From Auriscalpium vulgare (taxonomy: Eukaryota > Basidiomycota > Agaricomycetes > Russulales > Auriscalpiaceae): a stretch of DNA of 64,000 bases. A program made the translations under genes and the position numbers. The stretch is from contig JAHBBC010000019.1 of the NCBI GenBank assembly GCA_019915015.1, positions 124,001 to 188,000 of the forward strand, read 5' to 3'. Below are positions 31,545 to 41,776 of the stretch, piece after piece. The stretch's first letter is position 1. Each line of letters starts with the position of its first letter. The notes beneath the pieces were generated by a model. That model did no database searches. It was not told where the DNA came from and was given only the letters and a program-made list of their open reading frames with translations.

Positions 31545-33050
31545 GCACGCATGTGTAAGCCTACAGCTTACTACATACATTTTTCCTTTCTCTTTTCTCT
31601 CTCATCGGACTCGTACATAGCATATATTCTCGTCCCCGTACTTACGCAACAGCGCGCCCCGGCAATCACCGTGCCGCTGCCACGTCACAGTCGCGTTGCG
31701 TTGATACGCCTGCCCAGCCGTCTAGCAGAGAAACCCCCGACTTCTGGCATTTTCGGCATCTTCCGAAATCACGTGACCTCAGCCCGCCGGCCTCGGTCCG
31801 CACCATCAGGTTTCACTACCACCCCGCAGCGTCTATCGAAAGCGCCCCAAACGCACTTGAAATAGCCTACACGCCCCACCAAGCGCCCCGAGCCACACAC
31901 CACAATCCTACGGCCCCGCACAACAGTCACACAGTGGCTATCTGACTCGGAGCCACACGCCACAATCCTTCCCCGCCGTGATGCGCCACTGTCAATCACA
32001 CTTCCCTTCTGCGTCCCCCGATTCCTCGATATTCCCCACATCTTGATCCACGATACGGTCCCGCCTATGTTAATCCACAGCCGTCCGAGATAGGCAGGAG
32101 CGCTACACAGCGAGCCAAGACCGCCTGTCGTACGTCCCTCCCTTCAGTTTACACTTAGAATACATGGGATACCCCGCTCGACTTTACGATACACCACCAG
32201 CGCCTTACGACCTGAGCGCTAGCCGCGCTTTACGCACTTCGCCCCCTAGCGGCGATCGTAAGTCAGAACTAAACCTAAACCATCCTTAATTCAATGATCC
32301 TCTCTTGCCACATCCCTCATATAATTACTCCCCCGCGTGCACTTCGTACACCCCATGATATCTGACCCATGTCTCCCGCGTTTTAGATCGTATTTGTCTT
32401 CACTATGTCAACGTCCGTACGATATGGATTTCTGACTCGCTTGGCGTACAAATAGTTCTGAGTTGCTAGAAGACGGAAGAACAAGTTACTATTCCTCCTC
32501 GTACTCAGGATCTCGAAAGAGCTTCTGAAGTGGTCTGACTTCACCACAACCCGTCGCTCTAGCTCTTAAACGCACGAAACTTCGACACCAATACCACACC
32601 GCAATATCAATACGAATACCAATACCACGACCCTCAACAAATCCCCTCTCGCCCTTCGAAATCTCCCTACGCCTCACTACTCTCTCCCTTGACACCCCGC
32701 ACCTTCAACGCAGAGATCAGGCCTATATACGCCCCTCTGTTCCTTCGTCACCACCTCGTACTTCTTCCCTCTCGTCCTTGATATATTCCCCCGACCATTG
32801 CCACCGCTGCGTAATTCCCCTTCAACTTGCGAAATAGTCCTCACGTCCCCTCCAACATTCCTAGCTTCTGTGACACATTCTTGGGAGCTCGCCCGTCGCG
32901 TCTCCAGCACTGCATCATTTCGGTGATCCGTGCTGTGTCTAGCTCGCACCCTATTGTCCTCTCCCCCAGCCTCTCGCGCCCTCCGATCCAAGTCCTAGTC
33001 ACCGTGTCTCACTCGTACACCGAGCAGGATTTGCCGTGCGTAGTCTTGGG
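31545..33050 (+). mobile_element. LTR-like foreign segment within D2 (related to 62662-64000)
   Basis: Sequence absent from D3 and D4b. Around 32480-32521 it matches 63459-63501 (AACAAGTTACT ... CTCGAAAGAG), with CGTACGATA upstream in both. Near 31760 TTCCGAAATCACGT resembles 62798-62815. It is probably a diverged solo LTR; exact ends were not found. No coding sequence is convincing. Confidence 0.4.
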
Positions 33051-34572
33051 ACCCTGACTGCACTCCCTCAAATTGATACGTTCACTACTGCGCTCTGAGG
33101 ATTGGACATCAATATATATCCGCCTCACTACCAGTTGGACACCCATCAGTGTTCGCTCTGCTCTCTCTCTCCTCATCTACAACTGCCTCTCCTGTACCCA
33201 CACCTCCTCTGCTTCCTAGCAATCCCGACTTGGTTCCTTTCTGCGTCGCCCGATTATCGTCTTTGAGTGTTTCCGCCGCATGGCGGTCTCCAGCATGTGG
33301 CCAATGATAAGCCTCACTCCACGCTCCGATGCATTTCTTCACCAATTTTCGCACTTTTGACAAGTTAACAGTCATGCAATTTGGAGGTTGGAGAGTCACA
33401 CACATGAGCTCCAACCACCCGATATAGTCTCTCTGAATGCTTGCAAGATTGAAGCCAGAGTTCTGACCGTTAGTGTCTCGCAGGGCATTTGCACGATCGG
33501 AATCATACCTTGGACACCACACTCAGACCATCAACTGAGTCGCACACCCCACACGCAGTCATCCGACCACTCGCACATTGTTTCAACCACATCCACGTGA
33601 CCTTGAGCATAGCATCCTCTCACAGCTGTCACAACTTGGCGGGATTTCGTATGACATTTTGATTGTCGAGATTGTTGTTAGAACATGTGCGCCACACTGC
33701 TTCAATAACTCTGTGACTGCCGGGTACCTCCATAGTTGCGCCATTATCCTCCATCCATTGTCCAGCTTAGCTCTTGAGCTCACACCACATTTCTCTGATC
33801 CAGATTGTTCTGTGATTGCGCCAGTGCTCCAATTATTGCTCCTCTGCTCTGACCGTTGCACACGCCATTCCAGTACATTCCTCTGAACAATTGCAGTGTT
33901 CCAACATTGCAGCACTTGCTAACGACCCATCCTATATCGGAGCACATTCTATTGCTCGCTGTGTCTCCATTGTGTTCAATTATATTCATATTGTCTTGTC
34001 CACACTGTAGGACACCTTTCCCACACTTCTTGACAGTGCAGACCATTCCCCATGTGCTTGCACTGCCCCTCACTCGTCTCTTCATCTTCAATGGTCATAC
34101 ACACAGTGTCTGATCACTCACAGTCACTTGCACCATGTGTTCTTATATCTGGACTCCCATTGATAATTCTCCAAACGCTTGCACATTCCAATCATCACCT
34201 CCAATCACACACCCCACACATATATGAAACACTCTGTTCGTCTTTGGGACCCTGACACTTGCTCACACACATTACAATATCCTCTTTAGTGCTCTAGTAG
34301 GGATCTGGTTTTGGACACATGTGACATTACCACCCTACTACATGTGGGTACCCAACACCGCAACTTTGTCCTGACATCCCAATACATCACAGAGTCACTT
34401 TCCTGCAAGCAGAGCCAGAGCCATTAACCCCAAGTATTATATCTGCAACATATTCAAAACAATATAACTATACCAGGCAGTCAGTTGTATGTTGGATGGC
34501 CAAGCCCCCCTCCCCCCTAAATGATTAAGAGTAATTGTACTGCCATGCGTGCATTGGCCCATTAACCCCAAG

Positions 34573-35275
34573 TGACGCTATTCTCACCAACGCTAGTTCT
34601 CATCGACGTCACTGTTACGGAATTGGTTGTTGACTGCTCTGCTTTACGTGTCCCCTCGTGCTTATCTGTGTTATTGTCATCACTGTTACGGAATTGGTTG
34701 TTGACTGCTCTGCTTTACGTGTCCCCTCGTGCTTATCTGTGTTATTGTCGTATCCGTCCGTTGCGTGTGTTGACCCCGTCCTCTGCGTGTGTCGAATCTG
34801 TGTTGGGAGTTCCACCGAAGTCTACTTGAAGTCCGCGTACGTTCGCATCTGTTATCCACTCCGCATATCCCCCCATCCCTGCTCGACTTCACCGTCTAGT
34901 GTTTTCCCCCATCGGTTCATTCTCGTTCTTCGGTCGTACTCCGTTGAACGTCCCCGTCTAGAGTATCGTCACCCGTACTCTGTATTCTTGCATCTCCGGA
35001 CAATATCAATCTACGTGCACATCCGTACACACCCTCCGCACGTCCCCGTGCATTTCGTCTTTTGGATCTCTTCACCAGATTCCAGAACTCGACTCTTCGA
35101 TCCTTCCCAGGTACTTCTTACGACATAAGTGCGGACCACCGAAGAACCATCACACAACGAACAACTAGGTAACTCCGGGAGTTTAGAGAACCCAAGGAGC
35201 CTAGGGCAGAAGTCTTCATCGTCACTTGTGCTGCGTTCCGCACCGCGATACTTCGAACCTCTTCCCGCCGCGACA
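34573..35275 (+). repeat. 3' LTR of element B, segment 3
   Basis: Matches 6867-7570 and ends CGCGACA. Contains the two 71-bp repeats. The flank at 35276 (AAGCCACACC) is gag of another element and does not duplicate the left flank of B. Confidence 0.93.
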
Positions 35276-37256
35276 AAGCCACACCCGTTCCTCCGCTCTC
35301 GCCGACGAAGTCCGGCAAAGCTTCGTCGTACCCCCACCTGCTATCCCCGGATCCCCCACGCTCGTCGGAGACCTCTTCGACGAAGTCCCCAGCCCGGACG
35401 CGACTCACAATCACCTTCCGAGTACCTCCGGAAGCGAGTCGTTCGAGCTACTCGATCACCCACACATCCCAGGCGGGTTCCGAACACCGTCGCCTGCTCT
35501 CACACCTTTGACCCCATCGACTCCTTCACATCCATCGCACCCTCCGACTCCGATCACTCAACCCTCTCCGACTCCCAACGTCGGACCAGTCACAGCTCCG
35601 ATCGCCTTTATCCCCCCTCCCGCAACAACCATAGCTGCCGTACCCCCCGTCGCACCGCTTCCGATGGATACTCCTATGCCCCCCCGCGGTTCGAAGACCG
35701 CCCCCGTTTTTGATGAAGAAAATCCGCGATCCATCAGGCGATTCTTTTCCGACCTCGAGACGCTTGCGGCGCAGTCTGGTCTCACCGAACAGCAGAAGAA
35801 AGATTGGGTACAACGTTATGTCCCGATCGAGGTCGCCGATTGTTTCGAGGCTCTGCCAGGCTTCACGGGCACGTACGACGTGTTCAAGGCCGAGATCAAG
35901 GCACTCTACCCCACCGCCGATGAGGATCGCACCTACTCCACTTCCGACCTCGAATCGCTCATCTCCGACACGCGTCGCACGTACATGGTCACGCTCGACG
36001 ACTTCGCTGCCTACTACCGATCGTTCATTACGATCTCCGGATTCCTCATCCGGCATCATCGGTACTCCGACATGCAGCAGAAGAGCGATTTTCCGCGTGG
36101 GATCCCCAACTACCTTTGGCCGCGCATCGAGGCGCGACTGCAAGTCAAGAAGCCCGATGTGGTACCAGGCGACAGCTACGAGGTTGCCGACGTCAATAGC
36201 GCTGCTCGCTTCGCGCTTCAGTCGGTCTCGAGGGACATCCGAGGAGCCACCACCGCTACATCTACGACCGCTCCGACCATCGTCGCAAACCCGCCAGTCC
36301 CGGCTCCACAGTCACAGACCCCTCCGCCCGCCGTTAAGGCCGAGGACATCATCGCATCGTTCGTCCGAACACTGATGCAGGGAGGCGCACTCCCAGGCGT
36401 GACTCAACAGGCTGCGGCGGCACCAGTCGCAGTCGCGGTTCCGGCAGTCGCAGTCGCCCCAGCTGCTGTCCCCAACGCGAACATGCAGCACCTGGCAGGT
36501 CGATGCCTGTACGATGGAGCTTCTGATCATCGCATCTCCGCGTGCCCTGCAGTCGAAGAAGATATTCGGGCAGGCATAGTCGCCCGGAACGCGGACGGAA
36601 AGGTCACCTTGCCCAACGGTACCTTCGTGCCCAGTCGCATCACAGGCGACTTCCTTCGCGATCGGGTTAGAGAGTGGCATCGTCGCAAGGCAGCGGAGCA
36701 GCCAGGTGCTGCGGCCCAGCTGTTCGTCGGCGTAATCCCGGAAGAGCCCCTCCAAGTCTTCACTCTCTCGACTTCCGATCGCATCGCCACGCTTGAAGCG
36801 GAGCTTGCACAGCTACGCGGCGAGAGGACTACCTCGACCAATGCGCAAGTCTTCGACGGTGTAGAGATCACGCGTCGTGCTAAGCCCAAGCAGGCTGCAG
36901 CCGCTCCTACGGCTTCCGATCAACCAGCCAAGTCCTCCGATCAGTCGGCGCCCGCACCGGCGCATCCCTTTCGAGGTGCACGCGATGCAACCGACGCGCC
37001 GGTGAAGCCCAAGACAGTGCCAGCCGACCCGCCTAAGGCGACTCGCGAGCCCGACTATTGCAACGTGCCTCCGGTCCATCGATCGGAGATCGCTGAGCAA
37101 GTCTTCACTCGTGCGATGAAGGACTCGCAGATCGTCATCACGCCTGAGGAGCTTTTGTCGCTCGCTCCCGAGGTCCGCGCCAAGTACCGCGACGCAGTCA
37201 CCCCACGTCGCGCAGTCAACGAGGCAGCAGCAGCACCCGTCGCCACCACGAACTAG
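35276..37256 (+). CDS. gag: A-family gypsy gag fragment (element C)
   Basis: The open frame spans 35226-37256, but the first 50 bp are LTR. The protein has a Pro/Ser-rich leader, then a capsid-like region (FFSDLETLAAQSGLTEQQKKDWVQRYV ... LWPRIEARLQVKKPD). A degenerate zinc knuckle follows (CLYDGASDHRISAC, second Cys lost) and then a coiled-coil-like segment (IATLEAELAQLRGER). The C-terminal ~120 residues are almost identical to element A at 4680-5044, so A and C belong to one family in opposite orientations. The frame stops at 37256, right where sequence similarity to A ends, so the rest of the element is missing. Gag would form virus-like particles. Confidence 0.8.
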
Positions 37257-38234
37257 AGCTGTCAATAATCAAATGTTAATATATGTTGCACTCAATGGCA
37301 CTCAGCCTCTGAGCTGACCCAGCAACATTGAGTCTTTTAATATGTATTGTGCTCAGAAAGAATTTAATAATGCTCCGGAAAAACGCGGGTGAGCCTTGGG
37401 TGCACCCGTAAAGTACTTTACTTCGGACTCCGACGCGCTATGTTTCTCCTCGAAAGAACTGATTCCCAATGTGGAATCAGAACTCTACGACCCGGACGAC
37501 GTACAACAGCACCAGAGACGCGTCGCCCCCAGGTCTCACAAACCTCCACTAGGGTCGCAACCGACGACGCCTCTAGGATCGACGGGGGCGGAGCAAGAAG
37601 GAGAGTGAGCAAGTCGAACGCGCGGACGGATAGCGTGAAAGGAGAGGGCATCGGGGCTCAGTTCGGCGAACCAGTCGGAACAGTTGGACATTTTATAGGC
37701 CCTCCGTTGCAGCCCGTGGCAAGCGGCATCCCGAGACAGCTGCGCCTGCGGACAGGCGGAATTTCAGTTGGGGGGAGGATGGACCGCGTGGACCGCATGG
37801 AAGTGCCGCATGGAGGAGTGCACAGTTCGCCAGCGAAAATCGCCGAACGGGATCCGCGGATGACAATCGGACTGAGTAAGTCAGCTGCACAGGAGGGCAC
37901 CTATCGGGCGATTAGCGGGCGGATCACAAATCCGGGGCGCAAGGGAGGCAAGACGGGTGACGAGGGGACAGCAGCAGCGATAAGGATCAAGAACAGCGAG
38001 GGACGAACGAAGACCGACCTAGCCGGATCAAGAGAGATCAGAACGCGCGCCGAGACAGCGATTAGGAGCGGAAATGTACCGAAAGCCGAGCGAGGCGTGC
38101 GCGGAGCGGAGACACAGCACAGAAGACGGGGGAAGAACGGAAGCGCACAGCTCACGGTCACCACCGGAAACAGACGTCATATTGGCGCTCGCATAGGAGG
38201 CATCAGGAAAGACAGGGCAGTACAGCGCTATCTA
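37257..38234. other. No recognised gene; contains a motif shared with 39575-39605
   Basis: AT-rich to about 37400, then GC-rich. A plus-strand frame (37389-38405) is open but Arg/Gly-rich and antisense to a better ORF. On the minus strand, a TATAAAA-like box near 37695 and the motif CCTCCCCCCAACTGA, followed by CTGTCCGCAG, recur near 39600. Possibly the end of a retroelement; not resolved. Confidence 0.35.
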
Positions 38235-39455
38235 CTACTCGGCCGCGGCGCGCAGGGCATCGGCCACAGCGGAAGCTGCAAGCACCAACGAAGACGCCTG
38301 TATCTCCTCGTCTTCCGGCGCCACCCCCAACTCTTCGGCGATCGCGAGGGCGACTTCGGAGTTCGACGCGGCGGAACTATTACTGGGACTGTAGGTAACC
38401 CCTAGGGGGCTGTATGAATCCCCTCCCTCACCGTCAGAGGAGTCGGATAGGTCGCCACCGAGCAACATCATGGCCACGGCGGACCCGGCAAACGGATCGG
38501 CGACGGCGGCGGCCGCAGGAAGACCAAGGAGGAAGTGGTGGTAGACGCGGCCACGCTCAATGAAAGCTATGAAGCTGCGCTCGAGAATGACGACGGGCTC
38601 GGCAATAAGGTCGAGGAGGTAGGGGGCATCGGCCCACGCGGCGCGGATACCGACTAAGGAGCGTAAGGTGGAATGGAAGCGATCCAAACTGCTGGTGGAC
38701 TCGGCCACGAAAGCGCCCAGTAACCGACTGCCGAGGCCGGCGAGGTGACGACCACGGGAGGCGCAAGCATTGAGTTGGGTAGTCAGCAAAGAGTGCTGGT
38801 CAACCGTGGCCAGCAAAACGCGGCTCCCCCCATCCGAATGATCAACGACGATGACGGCTTGGGTCAAAACACGGCGCAGGACATCCGCGACGAACGACTG
38901 CATTCCACGCGGGCGATGAGCGGGAAAAGTGGTGTGGAAATGGCCTAGCTCCGCCAAGTAAGACTCGACGTCGCCGGTGCCCGCGCGAAAGGTGGTCCAT
39001 AAGTCCTCCTCGACGATGCTGGCCTTGAAAAGGAGCTCGCGAACGGGGAGCCCCTCGGTGGGGCCCAAGATGGCTTCCCATGGGTGCATGGGAGCGTGAT
39101 ATGTGGAGTATTGACGCAGGAGAGGGCGGGCCCACTCAGCGAAGCTAGCGGTGGACGTAGGCGCTAGCAGCATGGCCTGCTCCAACAGCGGCATCGCAAT
39201 CCGCTCTGCTGCGGCGAAGATGCTAGGCGAGCTATCGCGGTCCAGGTTTTCCTGAGGTCGTACCCGGTTAGGCCAAGGGAAAGAGAGCGGATTAAAGGCG
39301 GGATCACGTACCAGGAGAGCCACAAGTTGGCGCCCCCAAGCCTCCAACTCGGCTAGGGCCACAGCGGAGTCTTCGGGCGCAAAGAAACGCGGAACTTCGG
39401 CGAGCTGGCGTATAGCATGGAGCTGGAAGGCGAGGATGGAGGGAGACCAAGCCAT
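38235..39455 (-). CDS. Orphan 406-residue protein of unknown function
   Basis: An intact ORF with ATG at 39455 and a stop at 38235. The composition is that of a real alpha-helical protein: many Leu/Ala helices (ILAFQLHAIRQLAEVPRFF, DSAVALAELEAWGRQLVALL, FVADVLRRVLTQAVIVVD). The C-terminus is Ser/Asp/Ala-rich. No signal peptide, zinc finger or catalytic motif is seen. Its place among retroelement pieces suggests a gag-like or element accessory protein, but I cannot identify a family. Upstream, 39456-40080 could be its leader. Alternatives are a fast-evolving host gene or a captured gene. Confidence 0.55.
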   Translation of the reverse strand: MAWSPSILAFQLHAIRQLAEVPRFFAPEDSAVALAELEAWGRQLVALLVRDPAFNPLSFPWPNRVRPQENLDRDSSPSIFAAAERIAMPLLEQAMLLAPTSTASFAEWARPLLRQYSTYHAPMHPWEAILGPTEGLPVRELLFKASIVEEDLWTTFRAGTGDVESYLAELGHFHTTFPAHRPRGMQSFVADVLRRVLTQAVIVVDHSDGGSRVLLATVDQHSLLTTQLNACASRGRHLAGLGSRLLGAFVAESTSSLDRFHSTLRSLVGIRAAWADAPYLLDLIAEPVVILERSFIAFIERGRVYHHFLLGLPAAAAVADPFAGSAVAMMLLGGDLSDSSDGEGGDSYSPLGVTYSPSNSSAASNSEVALAIAEELGVAPEDEEIQASSLVLAASAVADALRAAAE

Positions 39456-40245
39456 GTTGGGGGTTGGTGGGTTTGGGATAGCGGCGTCGAGTTGGGAGTG
39501 GCTAGGTCACCCGGGGACGGGACGAGAGGTCTTTTCAGGCGCGCGTTTAGCCGAGGTTCGCCGAGGAGGACCCGACTGAGGACAGTCGGTAGCTCAGTTG
39601 GGGGGAGGAATGATGGGACCCCGCGCGCTACAGGCACGTAGACCGGTCCGCACACCGCAAACCATACAACCACACTGCCCCTGCCACGTAACGCGGCGGC
39701 ACAACGTTCAGCGAAGTACAGCGCGGCACAGCGAACCAAGGCGCACTCGTCCTCTATGAAGGGCGACGAGGTCGGCGGAGAGTAGGCCGCAGAGGCGCGG
39801 GGCAAGAGCACGCGGGATGGGCGAGAGCGTGGGAACAGTGAGACAGGAGAGCATAGAGTGTACTTGTATCAGTAATGACAAATCAATCCACCCTTGGGAG
39901 ACGACACCCGAGACTTCACAGCTCAAAATCGAGAAACGTGAACCTGTAGGCGTATTTGGCAAGCCAAGAAGCTAGCAAGGGACATGACCTAAACAAGAGC
40001 GAGGTGCAGCGACAAGTGGAATGAAAGCCCCGGCGAAGAGTCTCCAAGTCGATCCGACTTAGGCGAACACGGCGGGCGAAATACGGGAGCGGACAGGGAG
40101 ATGACGGCCTAGATTGACGGTATGTGTACTACGTTCTCCATGGGACTGACGACTAGCGGCTAGGAGTACAACGGTAGCAGCAGCACGCCCACCTGCAGAG
40201 GGCGCGCTATGGTTATGGGTTTTTTGCCAGCGGACGCACGCTCTC
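39456..40245. other. GC-rich flank without a gene; CT microsatellite at 40243-40265
   Basis: A pyrimidine tract motif near 39600 (minus CCTCCCCCCAACTGAG) matches one near 37780. A (CT)n run closes the stretch. Open frames on both strands are short and compositionally skewed. Possibly the promoter/leader of the 406-residue ORF. Confidence 0.4.
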
Positions 40246-40995
40246 ATGCTCTCTCTCTCTCTCTCTCCTCTCGCCCCAGGCAGTAGAGCACTCCTCACCC
40301 CTACCCTAGGCCCCCTCCAGCGACTGCAGTGGGGGTTATCTCATCACCGACTTCACCAGGCGCAGCATCTCGTTGAGATCCTTCTATCCCACTGCCCTCA
40401 CTTTGCATCATCGGCCAAGCGGCATTTTTCTTCATCTCTTCTTCAGCATGCTGCTGTGCGTCCGCCTCCATCTGGGTATAAGACACAGCAATTCCCATTG
40501 TGTGTCACCACTACCGATGAGAGCAGCATCGAAGGCAACGAAGAGGTCTGGCGCGAGGCGTATGAAGACGAGAGTCAGCTTGGACTTGATATCAAAAAGG
40601 ACGTAGGTCGGTTCGCTATACCCTCTATCAACGATCAGGCAACCAACGCCAATATCCGTGGTGCGCAAGGGCGTCGGCGACATGACACAAACCCGTTCAA
40701 TCGACTCGAAGTTGCTCAACTGGGTCCAGGGATGTTTCATGTCTTGCTGAACCTTTCAAATTATATCTTGGCATTGCATCGGGGAACAGAAGGTGACCAT
40801 GGCAGCTTGGCAACATATATCAGCTTGCTCAACAAGAAGCGCATGGGGTCCGATCATCCTGACTACCATGACCTCAAGGCCATGCTCATGCAGGTCCTCT
40901 TCGGACTTTCTCTTCATGCTTGGGAGCTCGAATGTGGCCTCGAGAATCTTGCCAATTTTGCTTCTTGTTACACGCCGCGCTGCCTCGCTTGGTAA
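40246..40995 (+). pseudogene. DUF6589-like fragment
   Basis: From about 40510 the reading resembles the basidiomycete DUF6589 family: TTDESSIEGNEEVW, AIPSINDQATNANIRGA, RHDTNPFNRLEVAQLGPGMFHVLLNL, DHGSLATYISLLNKKRMGSDHPDYH, LSLHAWELECG. The N-terminal ~90 residues look like non-coding pyrimidine-rich sequence read through. The fragment covers only part of the family length and ends at 40995. The family is widespread near transposons and has no established function. Identification is from memory of the motif pattern, so moderate. Confidence 0.5.
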
Positions 40996-41048
40996 CGGCA
41001 CGGACATATGACTTTCTTTCTCTTATTCCCTAACACCTTACTTTATCA

Positions 41049-41405
41049 TGTGACGAATGGATGACTGATCCATGACTGATATGCCTGCAGGCCTCCTGCA
41101 TGCATCCCAATAGCTGTTGGATGTATCCCGCACGTACTGATTGGCTGATACGGAAGACTCCCTTTACTATATAAACCTCATGTACATACGACGACTCTTC
41201 AGCCTATTCATTTGTATCTGATTCCCTCTGATACTCTGAAGTGTGTGCTAGAACGGCGCAGGGCTACCTCTTCTCATCTTGTACCCTCGCCCTCAGACAG
41301 GTCAATCTAGACTTGCATCGATACCACTACAACTCCTTGCGGTGTTGCTAGTGCGTGACCCCGATACCCTCTCCCCGCATCTCGTGTGCGGGCTAGAGTG
41401 TAACA
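41049..41405 (+). repeat. LTR-like sequence with TATA box
   Basis: Starts TGTGAC and ends GTAACA, with a TATATAAA box at 41168-41175 and a pyrimidine-rich downstream part. An ORF segment follows at 41414. No second copy lies in the window, so this rests on structure alone. Confidence 0.4.
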
Positions 41406-41413
41406 TCTGAATA

Positions 41414-41563
41414 GGCTCTCCCAAGGTCTACATCGACGCAGTGGCGATCTTCAAGAAGATCAGAGGAGAAGAGCGATTCTCCTCAGATTTGTACTCATAC
41501 CCAGAAAAGGTCGAGTACAACGAACACCTAGGACACTACACTATGAAGCCAGCTGCGGGTTGA
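41414..41563 (+). pseudogene. Unknown ORF, 5' part, split by the Tnp2 transposon
   Basis: The reading GSPKVYIDAVAIFKKIRGEER ... EHLGHYTMKP runs up to the transposon edge near 41551 and appears to resume at 47342 (CYFKEEGRTLKVVPTQLGWFYN). It lies just after the LTR-like sequence and could be gag of that element. No family recognised. Confidence 0.45.
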
Positions 41564-41564
41564 A

Positions 41565-41755
41565 GTCACCCTGACTGCGGGTGAATATGGCGTTTCATTG
41601 CTCGGTCCGGTGATCCCTCGGTGGCGGGTGACAGAGGGTGAATATCACCGTTCGGGAAACACCGCATAGACCGGTGAGATTCACCAGCAGCGGGTGAACG
41701 CATCCCGCTGGTTCACGTACGTGCAAAATCACCGGTTGACACGGTGAATTAAGCT
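41565..41755. repeat. Left subterminal GGGTGAA array
   Basis: At least six direct or inverted copies of a GGGTGAA-like motif. A matching array lies at 47170-47325. Confidence 0.65.
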
Positions 41756-41776
41756 TTACAGTAGGTATTGTTACTA

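Larger units (their letters stand above)
30786..34572 (+). mobile_element. D2: TTACG/CCAAG-family repeat inserted in the B 3' LTR
   Basis: The left end is TTACGATTACTCTTAATCG and the right end is ...AACCCCAAG. Flanks CCAAT | TGACGC restore the 5' LTR sequence (CCAATCGACGC) apart from one C/T difference, so there is no target duplication. Inside, from the left: conserved terminal block, CCGTTTTTGGTAAAAAG block, hairpin (31098-31170), tRNA-like module (31224-31304), and long repeat modules shared with D3 and D4b. About 1.5 kb of LTR-like foreign sequence appears to lie at 31545-33050. No transposase. Confidence 0.85.

Noticed and set aside
37389..38405. 338-codon plus-strand open frame
   Set aside because: Arg/Gly-rich, low-complexity, and partly antisense to the better-composed 406-residue ORF; no motif.
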